DNA of 64,000 bases from Prunus persica (Eukaryota; Streptophyta; Magnoliopsida; Rosales; Rosaceae): NCBI RefSeq assembly GCF_000346465.2, contig NC_034012.1:25387107-25451106 (forward strand), given 5' to 3'. Of the stretch, positions 46,454 through 57,990 are shown piece by piece. Each line of letters starts with the position of its first letter. Positions within the stretch are counted from its first letter, which is position 1. The position numbers were made by a program, and so were the translations under genes. A model generated the notes under the pieces. That model was not told the origin of the DNA. It ran no database searches and saw only the letters and a list, made by a program, of their open reading frames with translations.

Positions 46454-47379
46454 CTTTTCATGGATCTGAATACTATATATGAACTTAAAGTTCATTACTT
46501 GTTTATGCCTATTTGCCATTTGAACTTCATAGAAGCTGAAGTTCTATATCCATGAGATGAATTATCAAAAACTCAAATTTTATGATTTCATGGAAAAATA
46601 ACCTACTTTGATGCACATTGAATTGGTTGGATATCTGATTCTTAAACTTGTAGTTCTATCTACATATTGAATACACATTAATTTTGGATTATCTTGGAAT
46701 TTCATAGTCTTTAATTAATTTATTTTATTCCTCGTTTTTACCACTTTACTCATTTTATTTTATTTATTTTTGTTGGGTTATTAGTTTATTTCATTTTATA
46801 ATGGTAATGTTTTGTATTACCGCCCAAATATTGACAGCCAGAGGCGTCTATTGGAGAAACTTCATACTTTCCTTTATGGGTAGGAGGTTTATGATGTCAT
46901 GAACCAGAAGTTCATGAGGCCCCAATATTATACAATTATTAAAGTAGTTGAAGATTATGATGTCATGAACCAGAAGTTCATTGACCGGATAACTTTTATG
47001 TTGTGGCATGACTGTCTTGGCAATCCATGTTCTACATAAGATTTTTATAAATTTGTAAGGACATCGTTTAAAGACTCAAACTATTGTCTTATCCAACAAA
47101 TATCATTGTAAAGCATGCTCACAAATAAAAGCTGTCATAAGATGATCTCGGTCAAAAATTGACTTTGAGCCCTCTTTCCTTAAATAATTCAAGGGGATAT
47201 TTGTGAGCCTATACAACATTTAATTATGGATCACTTCACCAGTTTTACTGAATGTGCCTACTAAAATGATGCTTACAAGCACAACTCCCACATTGTCCAA
47301 TCTAGTCAATTTGACTCAATAATGATGTTGAATTTATTTTCCTAAATTTTGAGACAATTTTCCCGCCGTTAAGGGAAGA

Positions 47380-48140
47380 AATGGCCGTTCCTGAAGAACG
47401 TTGTGAAATAGTGTTGAATCAGTCCGCTTTTATCTCATCAAGATAATGCATATATAAAGTTATGAATATGCAAGCATGGATTGATATTCATGTATCACAA
47501 TCCATTAACATGACAATAAGTGACTATATATAATGCATACCTGGAGCATAACATAAATATAGGTTCTAAAGACTTAACTCCCCAGAAGTAAAGATTATTT
47601 GAAAAATTCAAACCCTATAAAAAATAAAAAGTAACGCTCTATAGGAGGCTATAATCCACATTTTCTAAATAATCGTCTGAAAAGAGATGTTTGTCCCATA
47701 AGTGACAACATAAGCCCTTGAAGAGGCATTGGTACCCCAAAGCAATGAGATGCTTATAAATTATGCAATGACAATTCCTAGAGCATAAGAAATGACAATT
47801 CCTAAAGAATGTCGGGAATTAACGTTGAATACATCAGCTTTTGTTACATATGCAAGCATGGATTGATCATGTATCACAATCCCTTAACATGACAATAAGT
47901 GACTATATATAATGCATGCTTGGAGCATGACAGAAATATAGGTTCTAAAGACTTAACTCTCCAGAAGTAAAGATTATTTGATAAATTCAAGCCCTATAAA
48001 AATTAACGCTCTCTAGGAGGCTATGATCCACATTTTCTAAATAATCATCTTAAAAGAGATGTTTGTCCCATAAGTGACAACATTAGCCCCTGAAGAGGCA
48101 TTGGTACCCCAAAGCAATGAGATGCTTACAAATTATGCAT
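47380..48140 (+). repeat. Tandem duplication (unit about 380 bp) within the copia remnant
   Basis: The block from GCAAGCATGGATTGAT to CAATGAGATGCTTA is present twice (about 47470-47755 and 47850-48127) with scattered differences and small indels. Both copies are degenerate. Confidence 0.85.
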
Positions 48141-49229
48141 GCGTATGCACATGAGAATTGTGGGATCACAAATCGATGATACATTTGGTTTATTAGTAGC
48201 TACTACAATCATCAAGGGCTATGATTATATTAAATCACGTTTTATGAATGTCGACAAGTTAAGTGATTGGCAAAAAATGGAAATAGGCAATTCCATTTAT
48301 CACTAAATATGAAGGGTTGGATATTGAACCTATAACTGAAACACCAAATTACAAATGTTAAGTATGAAAGTTACGGATTGGTGTTTGTGAAGTGAAATAA
48401 GATCACTAATATGACATAAGGTTTCCTGGTAGAGACATGATTTTAGTCTCCCATCTCATTGTAGAAGCATCTACATTTCTATAGGTACAGTTTTTATTTT
48501 AACGCAAAACTTATAGAATGTGTTAAATGCATATTTATTAAGATTGTATGGTACATGAAGATCCTTAAAACTCATGAAATATTTGAGATATATCGCATGA
48601 AGCGACCCCTTGATGGATATAAAGTACCACGATATTCTTGATTAAGAGTTAACTCTAAGAGTTTGAGTATTTTGAATTCAAATTTGATACTGTTGTAATA
48701 TATTCTAACTATTAGATTAATTGTTGATGCTCCTAAAAGAGTTCAATCATTTGAAAAGTGAAAAGCATGTCGAATAGTGTGATAAACGATCATGTATGAA
48801 GATAATATTGTTTGTATTGCTCAAATAAGAGAATTCTTCATCAAGGGTGACATAGTTTAAGAAAAAAAGCTAAGAGATTGGAGTTAAACAAATTCGTTCA
48901 CAATATAATTTGGCGAACTTTTTTACCATAACTTTTTCTAAAGCCTAAATTTCAGAAGTTAATGAAAATCAGGGGAAGCATCCCAATTCTACTACATACA
49001 GGACATATGCGTGTTGTACTCTTTTTCCCTTCAACTAGATTTTTGTCCCACTGGATTTTTCCTAGCAAGGTTTTAATGAGGCAACATAAGTGTGTCCAAC
49101 ACCATATCAATAATCTAGAAGAAAGTTGCACTCTTTTTCCCTTCTCTTCGGTTTTGTCCCACTAGGTTTTCCAAGCAAGGTTTTTAATGAGGCAACACTG
49201 TCATTGTATGGTGGATATCCAAGGGGAAG

Positions 49230-49490
49230 TGTTATAAATCTATGTTATAAATCTATAGAATGTGGATGACCACCATAACATCCATTACCTCCACCCCTTA
49301 TTGCTTTGTAACTTATGCCCTTTTTATAGTAATTAGTAGCTATAAATTGTGGTTAAATACCTCTATTGTAAGCCTATAAATAGGTGCTTATCAAAGATGA
49401 ATAAGATAAGTTGATACAAGTTCATAGAACAAATTCTCAATATTCCTCTTCCTCTTATTGCTCTCTACAATTCCCCCTAGTTTTATAACA
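49230..49490 (+). repeat. Ty1/copia 3' LTR
   Basis: Starts TGTTATAAATC and ends TTTTATAACA with inverted TGTTATAA ends. It follows the polypurine tract directly. The 261-bp length and AT-rich content fit short copia LTRs. Confidence 0.85.
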
Positions 49491-50222
49491 TTTTTTCTTT
49501 TCTACTTTGTTAATTGTGAATTTTGAAATTTTTTAAAGGTTAAAATGTTCAGAAAAATAAATTATGAAGGTATAAACAAAAATTAACCACAAAAAATAGA
49601 GTTAAATAATTTAATAAATTTGCAGACTCAAAGTTGGAGGAAAAAACTATTTGAGTCCACACAATATATGAATAGTTGTATTTTGGAGGGAAATTTAAGT
49701 TTAACTCCATTATGGTTGGAGATGGCCTAAATACATCATATTGCACACTTAGCACCTTTTCTTCACTTTGAATATTACTTGGGGTTACTAATGTGGTTTG
49801 AATATTACTTAAGCTTAATAATTAACTTTTGATTTAAATGAATAACTAAACTTAACATAATTTGTTCGATTTAGTTTGGATTGATTTTTTCAAGGCAAGA
49901 ACCGAGACGGGAACGGATTCAAAATGGTGTAGTTCAATTTTTTGAGCCTATGTTGTCTTTTTTTTTTATTATAAAAAAAAAATTATCAATACGTTTTTTT
50001 TTTTAACGATTCAGTTTGGCTAGGTCTACCCATTCACTAGTTCAAATGCCCACCCTTATTGTCTAAGGTTGAGTTGGGCCATTGCTCCACACAAGAGCTT
50101 CGCCCTTGTTCTTTTTGGTTTTCTTCCATTATCAACTATGTTGCCAAAGGACCAAATTACCCATTTGGTTTTATGCATTACTAATTCCTTTATCATATTT
50201 TTCAAATAAATGTCCTATTTAT
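49491..50222. other. Non-coding, with a hAT-like right end
   Basis: AT-rich. A GCCCACCC end at about 50048-50055 resembles the hAT-like repeats at 8.3-9.1 kb. No gene. Confidence 0.45.
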
Positions 50223-51810
50223 GGGTGGGCATTCAAATCGGAGAACTGCAAAATAGAGTCGAACCGAATTGGAAAAAAAATATATATATTGTATTGACCA
50301 AAAAAGTTAAAAACGTGAAAAACAAAAACCTAACCGGACCAATTCAATCCGATTTCAATTCCTATTTTATGTCTGTAAAAACCAGACCGGGCAGAACCGA
50401 ATCGACTTAAATAAATAAATAATATTTATTTATTCATATAATATTATCCAAGCCCAATTTATTCTCCAAACCTAATACTTCTTCAAGCCTAAACACTCTT
50501 CCAAGCCATTCAAGTCCAACTCCAAGCGTTTTATGTGTTTTTTGGTCGAAGATTCCAAGTAATAATCTACTACCACCCAACATTTTTCCAAACCTTAGCC
50601 GCAACATTCAGTTTCCTTCCTCTCTCATTTTCTGTGTTCATTGCTCATTGCTCTTCAGGCATCGCTCGTCGCTCATCGCTCATCGCTCATCACTCATCGC
50701 CATCGCTCTTTGCAGTCTCTCACCCCAACGCCACCGCGTCTGCCTCTCTCTCCTCTCAATCCAAAGCAGGTCATCGTCTCTTTCTCTCTCTAGTCCCTTA
50801 TACAGATCTGTATTTGTTTCTCTCAACGATCTGTGTTTCTTTTGATGCTTTTATTTCACTTTTGATTTCATCTATTTGTTCTCATATGGGTATTGATAGT
50901 TTCTGTGATTTTGTGCTGATGCTTTTACAGAGATCTGATTCTTTTTTCTTTTTTTTCTTTTGATTTTTTCCTGTTTTGTTTTGACAGACGTGTGTTCTCT
51001 ATGTCAAATATCATTCCTTAGTGGCATCTAAATCTTCGAAAGTTGTTGTAAACTTTAGGCTGGAGTTCATTCATTCATTATTATTCAGGAAAAGAAAATG
51101 AAGTTACAACAATTGACAATATGTTGCTCTTTGAAACAGGTACTGAAGCCGCATGGATAAAAAGGAATGATTAATATTTTTTATTTTGTCATAAAGTAAT
51201 ACTAGCCTCTCTGCACGCGCTTCCGCGCTTGCGAGAGGTTTTTTTTAAAAAATAAGTAAATTTATTTTAGAATTAAAAAAGATAATGGATAGTTGTGTTC
51301 CATAAAAATAGGATCCATTATCTGCCTTTTCTTTTTCTTTTAATTTTTTTAAATATGAAAAAGTGTGAATTTACCATATTATCCTCATTTAATTAATAAT
51401 TTGAATTCTTAATGTTTGCATTAACCAAGGACATTTTCTGGTATTTTGAATGTTTCACCATTCTCTGCCTTTTGCTTTATATATATAGATTAATGCTTTG
51501 ACGTATTCTTTCAATTTGCAATGCATGGATATGAATTGGGCCAATCGTGAATAATCAAGCCCAAAATTTTTAAAATTCAATTGGGCTGAAGCTTAAAAGA
51601 AAAAATTTAAAAACATAAAAAATGCAATTGAGCTGAAGAGTGGGCTCAAACCGTAATAACCGGAACCTAATTGGACCTAAATCGGTTTGTATTGGTTTGG
51701 TTTTCTCAGGTGGTTTAATCAAAATAAGAACCAGACCGGACTGGATGAACAATATCGATTCAGGTTTCGAGTTAAGGTCAGAATTGGGCCAAACTGGACC
51801 ATGCCCAGCC
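50223..51810. mobile_element. hAT-like GGGTGGGCA element(s) enclosing a CT-rich leader-like sequence and a Helitron
   Basis: It begins GGGTGGGCATTC and ends ATGCCCAGCCC, with ACCGGACC and GGTTTGG-like subterminal words at both sides. The centre (about 50540-50960) is CT-rich and looks like a plant 5' UTR with first intron: CTCATCG-type 7-bp repeats at about 50662-50705 and a possible donor after CAAAGCAG. Whether this is one 1.6-kb element with captured sequence or two small ones is unclear. Confidence 0.45.
51202..51489 (-). mobile_element. 288-bp non-autonomous Helitron (second full copy)
   Basis: Reverse-complement partner of 28369-28656 and of the same length. On the minus strand it starts TCTATATATATAAAGC after an A and ends in the GC-rich hairpin plus CTAG before a T, exactly the A/T insertion site expected of Helitrons. 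Confidence 0.88.
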
Positions 51811-53285
51811 CTCGTCCCATTATCAATATCCAAGCTCATTATTAGTTTTTCTTGTTGGTGCATGTGGCTTGATACATGCCATGATATGTAAATCCTACAT
51901 TGAAAAATACAATAATGATCTACAATTCGAATATAGGTGGTCCACTACTAATAGCATTGAAGTTTTTTTAGTTAAAACCTCATATCTAGAGGTTCATTGA
52001 ACCTAAACCCATACAAGGTGTTGGACCTAGGTGGTTAAATTCAGAACAATATCGGTACACGATTTGGAACATTACCAAGTTTACAATTAAGAACTAATCT
52101 AAGAACAAGTTACGATCACACTTCTTATCACCAAACTAACAAGTTATGATCAAAATTCTTATCACCGAACTATCATGGACAATTATCTAAATACGTCAGT
52201 AGATCAACCTAAGTTCACTATGCTTTTTGGGAACAAAAATATGTGTTTCCCACCATGAATATGAGTGTTAACAAGCCGAGTATTCCGGTGCTCAAGCTCA
52301 GTTTGTCAAAAATTTATTAAGTTTGTGCAAGTCAAGCTCAAGCTATGTCGACCTGATTTGTAGTAATAAGTTGGACTCGTTTGTAAGTAAAGTAATAAGT
52401 TGTATCGGATCCATTTATTGTAATAAGTTTGCACAATTTAATAATAAATAATTAAAAAGGAATAATCATTTAGAAATAACAAAAAAAAGTCATCAACATC
52501 TAATATTCAAATAGTACTTTTCCAACATAAACTTCAAAAATGAAACTTTCAGAACAAATTTAACTCAAGTTGGCTCACGATAAAGAACGAATTGTTCACG
52601 AGTTTTACGAGCCAAAATTATAAAGCTCAAATTTAGTTTATTTCTTAAACAAGGGAACTGAAATGAGTCAAAAATAAGCTGAATTACCAAGAATTACAAC
52701 GTTGACTTGACTTTAAAAAGGCAATTTTCAAATAACAAAAGGATATTCTAACAATAAAAAATCCATTATACCTAAGAATTTAAAAAAAAAAATTTGTATT
52801 ATCTTTTATTGCTAATATTACACGAATGAATATTGCACATAAAATTTATGAGTGATGCCATTTACACCACTTTTTTATTACAAGTCAGTCACATATACAT
52901 TGATAGGATCCACATTATTAGAGAGGTGGTCATTAAATTGGTCAATAAATATGATAAAAATGATATTATTGAATTTAAATCATTCGATAAAGCTATACAT
53001 ATCTTGTACATATTCAAAAAGATAAAGACAAAAAACTACATCAAGCTTTCTACACAATTACGCATTAGTATATTTTTTTCTTCTAATAATAAATTATTGA
53101 AGCCACCGTGTTTAGAGGCAACATTTTGTTTAGAAAAATGTTGAAGGACAACCAAAGATGCAACAAAGAAAAACTAAGGTAATTAGGATCCGTTTAGTTA
53201 TGTTTGTTTGTGTTTCTGTTTTTCAAATCCGAAAGCAAGTGTAAAATGTGTTTGGGAGTATATTTTTTAGAATTTAAAAACAATC
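51811..53285. other. Non-coding AT-rich stretch
   Basis: No gene recognised. Near 53168 a GGATCCGTTTAG word resembles a DNA-transposon end, without a visible partner. Confidence 0.45.
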
Positions 53286-53299
53286 ATGTACTGTCGTAC

Positions 53300-53615
53300 C
53301 AACTTACCAAAGTTATCATCAGCACCACCCGTCCCACCACATAGCCGCAATCACTACCACTATCTCATCCTCACCATTCCCCATTATTGCCAACCCCCCG
53401 CTCTCCCACACACACACCCACCACCACCACTATCATTGCCACCGTCACCAACCCCAGCTCTACCACCTTCACAATCTTCATTATCATCACTTCCACCACC
53501 CTCATCACAATCATTGCCACCAGCATCACTATCACCACTCCCACAACCACTGCAACCGCAACAACCCCCACTACCATCGAGATCACCACCACGCCTAAGT
53601 TGTTATTGTTAAAAG
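53300..53615. repeat. Low-complexity CAC/CAT triplet-rich tract
   Basis: About 300 bp dominated by imperfect CAC, CAT and ACC triplets. It opens long frames on both strands (Thr/Pro/Ile-rich or Val/Met-rich) that are artefacts of the repeat. Confidence 0.8.
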
Positions 53616-54094
53616 TTAATACACACTTATGTGATAAAACTAGAAAAACTTACAACAGTTGAAAGAAGTTCACAAGTTAGTCATCTGATCTTTCCTATAA
53701 TCATTTTGATAATTATCTAAAGTAATTATAACTAGATAATTCTAGAATTATAGGAAAAGTTGTGGCTGGAAATACTTTGGATAGTCGGTTCTTTTCTCAC
53801 TATAAACCAGTGACTTGTCCACTCATTTGCCGACTTAGATAGTCGGTTTAGCTAGCCTATAAACATGCATGCGGCACTTTAGCTGAAAAGCAGCAATTGT
53901 CTATCCATCAAACTACTCACTTGCCGACTTCAATCAAATCAAAATTTTGTTTCGACTGCAAAGTTCCACTCTAAGTCCAAGTCCTTGTAATTCCTAATAC
54001 ACCAACACTAATATCACTTTTTATCACTCAATGATGTCCTTTAAAAAATATATGACTCATCTAAATTTTATTTAACTTTTTCATAATCTTATAG

Positions 54095-54526
54095 GGGTGC
54101 ATTGAATTAGGATTTATACGATTTTTAAAGATTTTTTTTTAAGTGATAGATTTCATGGAATTGTATAACTTCTATAGGTTTTATACCAATTTTTAATAAA
54201 CTCGTATAGAATTTTATTATAGACTTCCATATTTTTGTATGAACTTTTATTATAGATTCAGATATATTTGCATAGACTTTAGTCATTATTTCTTTCCAAC
54301 ACTATTCTCTGTATATAAGGATGCGTTGGGATTAAAATTTGTCTTTGCCCAACTGTGCTTAATCATGAAAAAGGAAAAGCACTTCAACGCTGGCCTCTAT
54401 TGTCAAAGCTTTGGCTGGGCATTAATATTTGGAAAAACATTCAGCTCATTGCGAGAACTAACAATTTTTCAATTGAATTTCTGTCATCATATGGCAAGGG
54501 AATAGCACCATCTTCCCTCAGATCCT

Positions 54527-54574
<48 letters not shown>

Positions 54575-55127
54575 CTTTTCAATGGAGATATAAACGAGTA
54601 TCGCCCTAGAATGGTTGATTTAATATCTCCATGGCCACTGACTTCACTTCCAAGGAAGAGCAACTCGATTAAGAAGTTTGAAAATTGACAGGCTCTGGTG
54701 AGTAAATCTTTCTTCCTGGTTCTCCTTTATTGGCTCCACATCCAAGTCTAGCTGGCACTTTTAGATCTCTTGTATCTTTTCCTTGTAGTCAGTCAACGTA
54801 GATAATTAAATCACTAATTGCTTCTTTGTGACTCTTAACGAACAGTAACAAACAAAAAAAAAAAAAATCATGGAAGAAGAAGGAAAACTAACAAGAAAAT
54901 TGAGAGAGCGTACCTTTGGAGGGTGGTTCGTCTCCTGCAGAGAGAAAAAAACATGTCGTACGAAATCTTTGGAGTGGAGGTTGGACTTATGTTGGCCTTT
55001 ATTATTTATACCTAAACCTTAGAAGTACTCCAAACTCCAAAACTCAATTAAATCCTTCCAAATTTATCTCCTTTTGAATAGAGGTAAATTTATTTGGACT
55101 TTTTTCAAGTCCTAATTGAATACACCC
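54095..55127. mobile_element. TIR element with GGGTGTATTGAATT-type ends
   Basis: The left end GGGGTGCATTGAATTAGG and the right end CCTAATTGAATACACCC form an imperfect inverted repeat. The right-end motif GAATACACCC recurs at about 56810-56870 and nearby, so related copies flank the solo LTR. A (TA)n run lies at 54529-54571. No transposase was found. Confidence 0.55.
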
Positions 55128-55175
55128 ACATTTAGATGGACATTTTAAAAGTTCAAATAAGTCTGGATTGTAACC

Positions 55176-56763
55176 TGTAAGGGCCTTTTTCTTCTGGCAG
55201 CTACAAATGAGCTGGGCTGCCGTAAGGAACAAACTGAAGAAAATATCCCCTATGTATGAATTCAAAGATCAGAACCCAAAATGTTTCGAAAGGATAGTAA
55301 AGCCTTAGGAAACACCTTGGTTACCTTCACCAACAAAAAATAATGGTTGCTTACAGATAAATTCTTAGTGCTTACAGGTAAAATCTTAGCTTGGCATGAG
55401 AGGTTTGTGGCATGGGAGCAAAGTTGCCATGAGTTTAGCACTAAAGAGAAAATTAAGTGTTCCTAGGAGAAAGATGGGGTATTAAGGTAGGAGAGAAATG
55501 GTTTTATAGAGAGGTTTGGTTGAGAATGAGAGAAAGAGAGAAAAGGGTGGCTTGAGTGCTTTCTCTGGCAGCTTGACAGAGATTCTGTCAAGTGTTAGAA
55601 CAGCTTGCCAAGAGGGAAAACTAAGGGAAAAGGATGGGCTGAGCACGAAATTGCTGGGTTTTGGGAGTAAGAGAGGAAGCTTACTCTCTGATTGTGGATG
55701 ATGTTTGTTGGGTAGAAGAGGCCCTATTTATAGCTGCTGGAAGCCATTCTTTTCCAAGAAACCCTAATGACTTCTATCCCATTTTGCCAAGTCTTTCCCT
55801 TCATTTCTCCCCTCATCCCTTCAATCATCCCATTTTGGTGAAATCTACTCTGCTCCTTTGCACAAAATCAGGGATTTTGGGAGGTCAAGGTCCATTTCCC
55901 GCAGCTGCCCTAGTGGAGAATTCCTATTTTCAGATATCCCCTTTCCTCTCTTTCTTTTCCTCCTTCATGGTCAGATCTGATAAAGGAAAGAAATTGGTAT
56001 ACATGCTGGTTCGAAGGGTGGCTCCCTGCTCGCCAATATCTTTTGGTCCCTCGGATGTTTTGCTTGAAAACTTGTTCATTCCCTCGCAGCAGCCTTGTGC
56101 ACGTGGTCTTCCAAGCTCCTTTCGTGGCTTTGTCTCTCAGCCAAATGCTGGAGCCTTTACTGCTTCTTACTTCTAATTGTATGGGCCTTCTAGGATAGCA
56201 AGTCAACCTACTAAATAAATGGGCTATTCTCATCAAGTTTTGGGGCTATTGGTTAATTTTAATGGACCATTTTGGTTGAGATATTTTCCCTTTTGTTCTC
56301 ACCCACACGTTTGGGCCTAAGAAATGGGCTTGAGTTCTGAGGCTCCCAAGCAACCCAGAATCTCTATTTCTTGGCCCATCGATGGGCCTCATGACAACTT
56401 ATTACCATCCATACCACAACCCACTCAAGCAAGCCCCGGCCATTTGAGTGAGTTGGGCCCACTTAGGCTTGTACCGTGGTTGGGTGTGACATAATGATTT
56501 TCCGCTTGGCATGACATGTTGCTTGCATGTTGTTTAATTATGATGCTTGACGGGGTAATTAGCATGGATTTGTAGAGCTAATGCATTTTATAATCTTAAT
56601 CACGATTCCTAGCATGACGGATTATTTATTTGGCATGGCACGCGGGGTGTGACTCGTGCATGGCAGATCTTTGTGTGCTCCAAATTGGGCATTTTCTAAA
56701 TAATGTGTCGTTTTGGGCCATGAATTTATTCGGGCCCAACCGTGGATTTTTCGAGTCTCAACA
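55176..56763 (-). repeat. Solo LTR (copy C), inverted relative to copies A and B
   Basis: On the minus strand it runs from TGTTGAGACTCG to GGCCCTTACA and follows copy A block by block, including the TATA-box region and the CCACTCAAGCAAGCCCCGG block. No internal region accompanies it. Flanks TAACC and CACCC match only at three of five bases. Confidence 0.82.
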
Positions 56764-57473
56764 CACCCAAACTTTTATAGACTTTTTAAAAGTTCGTTAA
56801 AATCTAAATTGAATACACCCGGATTTTTAAAGTCTTTTAAAATATTACAGAATGCTAATTCAATACACCCTTTAATTAAGTACACCTATATTTGTATGAA
56901 CTTTTAAAAGTTTGAATTGAATACACATAGACTTATATAACCTATTTTAAAGTTTGTATAAATCCAAATTAAATTGTCGGTTAAGATTCTATGTCGAAGG
57001 AAGAAAATCTGTAACTGGAAAACAAACTGTTGAATTGGTATGATTGTCCAACAGTTTATGAAAATATTTTATTTCGTGGAAAATTACTTGGCTGCTTATC
57101 ATGCATGTTGCCTTGTATATGGCATCAAAGTAGAAAAATTTCATGTTGGAGAATGAATGATGTGTGTTCTATAACTCATTCTATCTAATTAATGAATTGA
57201 ATGATTTGTTTTGTTAATGGGTATTGTGATTTGAAGTTGGTAAATTAGCTCTGAAAGGTTGTACAAGTAAACAATTTTATTTCTGGGAATATGTTTCGTG
57301 CATATCTTAACATTATTTTTGAATCTTGATGTGTGAAATGGAAAAGAAACTAATCAAATGTAAGATTTTTGGTTTTGTACGATTAGTTGGGCAGTTTATG
57401 TTAATTCCTGCTTTTTGGTAAATGGAAAGGATTTCAAGTGTATTTTGGACAATTGTGGTTTCCATGTTTAAAT

Positions 57474-57528
<55 letters not shown>

Positions 57529-57990
57529 CTCACTTTCTATGCATGCGTTTTCCTATGTTGCCTATTAGTCTACTTCATTATAAAGTACAAAAAATGGAAG
57601 CAAAAAACCAGTTTTTCTACTTCTAGCAACAGATATGTTATATATTATTGGGGCATTAGAATTTTCATTTGTAACGGATTCTTACAAAATTGTTTAGAAG
57701 GTGCATTAAGTTCAAGACTGGCTCAATAAATTGAATGATGTGCTTGTCTTCGAATATTTGTGATCTTCTAGCTGTATCATTTACCATATAAATGTATACC
57801 ATCATCTTATGATTCGACACTTAATATTGATATTTTAATGAAAGTGCACGTACATCATTTTGTTATTGTCTACAAAATCGAAAATTGCTATGTCCCTGAT
57901 CCTGTAAGATAATTTATGCTCAAACTTTTTAATGTTTTTATTGTGATTTTTTGTTTAAAAACTGATCCAAAGAAGGTATTATTCTTTAGG
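56764..57990 (+). promoter_or_regulatory. Region upstream of SGS3, with a (CT)n run
   Basis: The first 200 bp hold GAATACACCC repeat remnants. A (CT)n run spans about 57477-57523. Just before the SGS3 ATG a TTCTTTAG acceptor-like site (ending 57989) suggests that the preceding sequence is a 5' UTR intron. The leader exon was not located. Confidence 0.5.

Larger units (their letters stand above)
46480..49490 (+). mobile_element. Decayed Ty1/copia element, 3' end intact
   Basis: Plus-strand reading shows LWHDCLGNPCST (the GAG-pre-integrase LWHxRLGHP block), then IQGDIC (start of the integrase core), later fragments of the integrase-RT spacer and RT, and near the end a remnant of the C-terminal RNase H block. 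All frames are broken. A polypurine tract (AAGGGGAAG) precedes a 261-bp LTR at 49230. The 5' LTR is missing: copia-like sequence starts almost at the end of the neighbouring LTR (46453). Confidence 0.8.

Noticed and set aside
47470..48140. Possible satellite or CRISPR-like array
   Set aside because: Only two units, both showing copia-derived text; it is a simple tandem duplication in a plant genome.
53286..53662. Pro/Thr/Ser-rich long open frames on both strands (about 70-108 residues)
   Set aside because: They come from the CAC/CAT triplet repeat, which is open in most frames; no domain, splice or start context supports a gene.
55516..56236. Long frames of up to 171 residues at 55.5-56.2 kb
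   Set aside because: They lie wholly within the solo LTR (copy C), are not maintained in copies A and B, and match no protein family.
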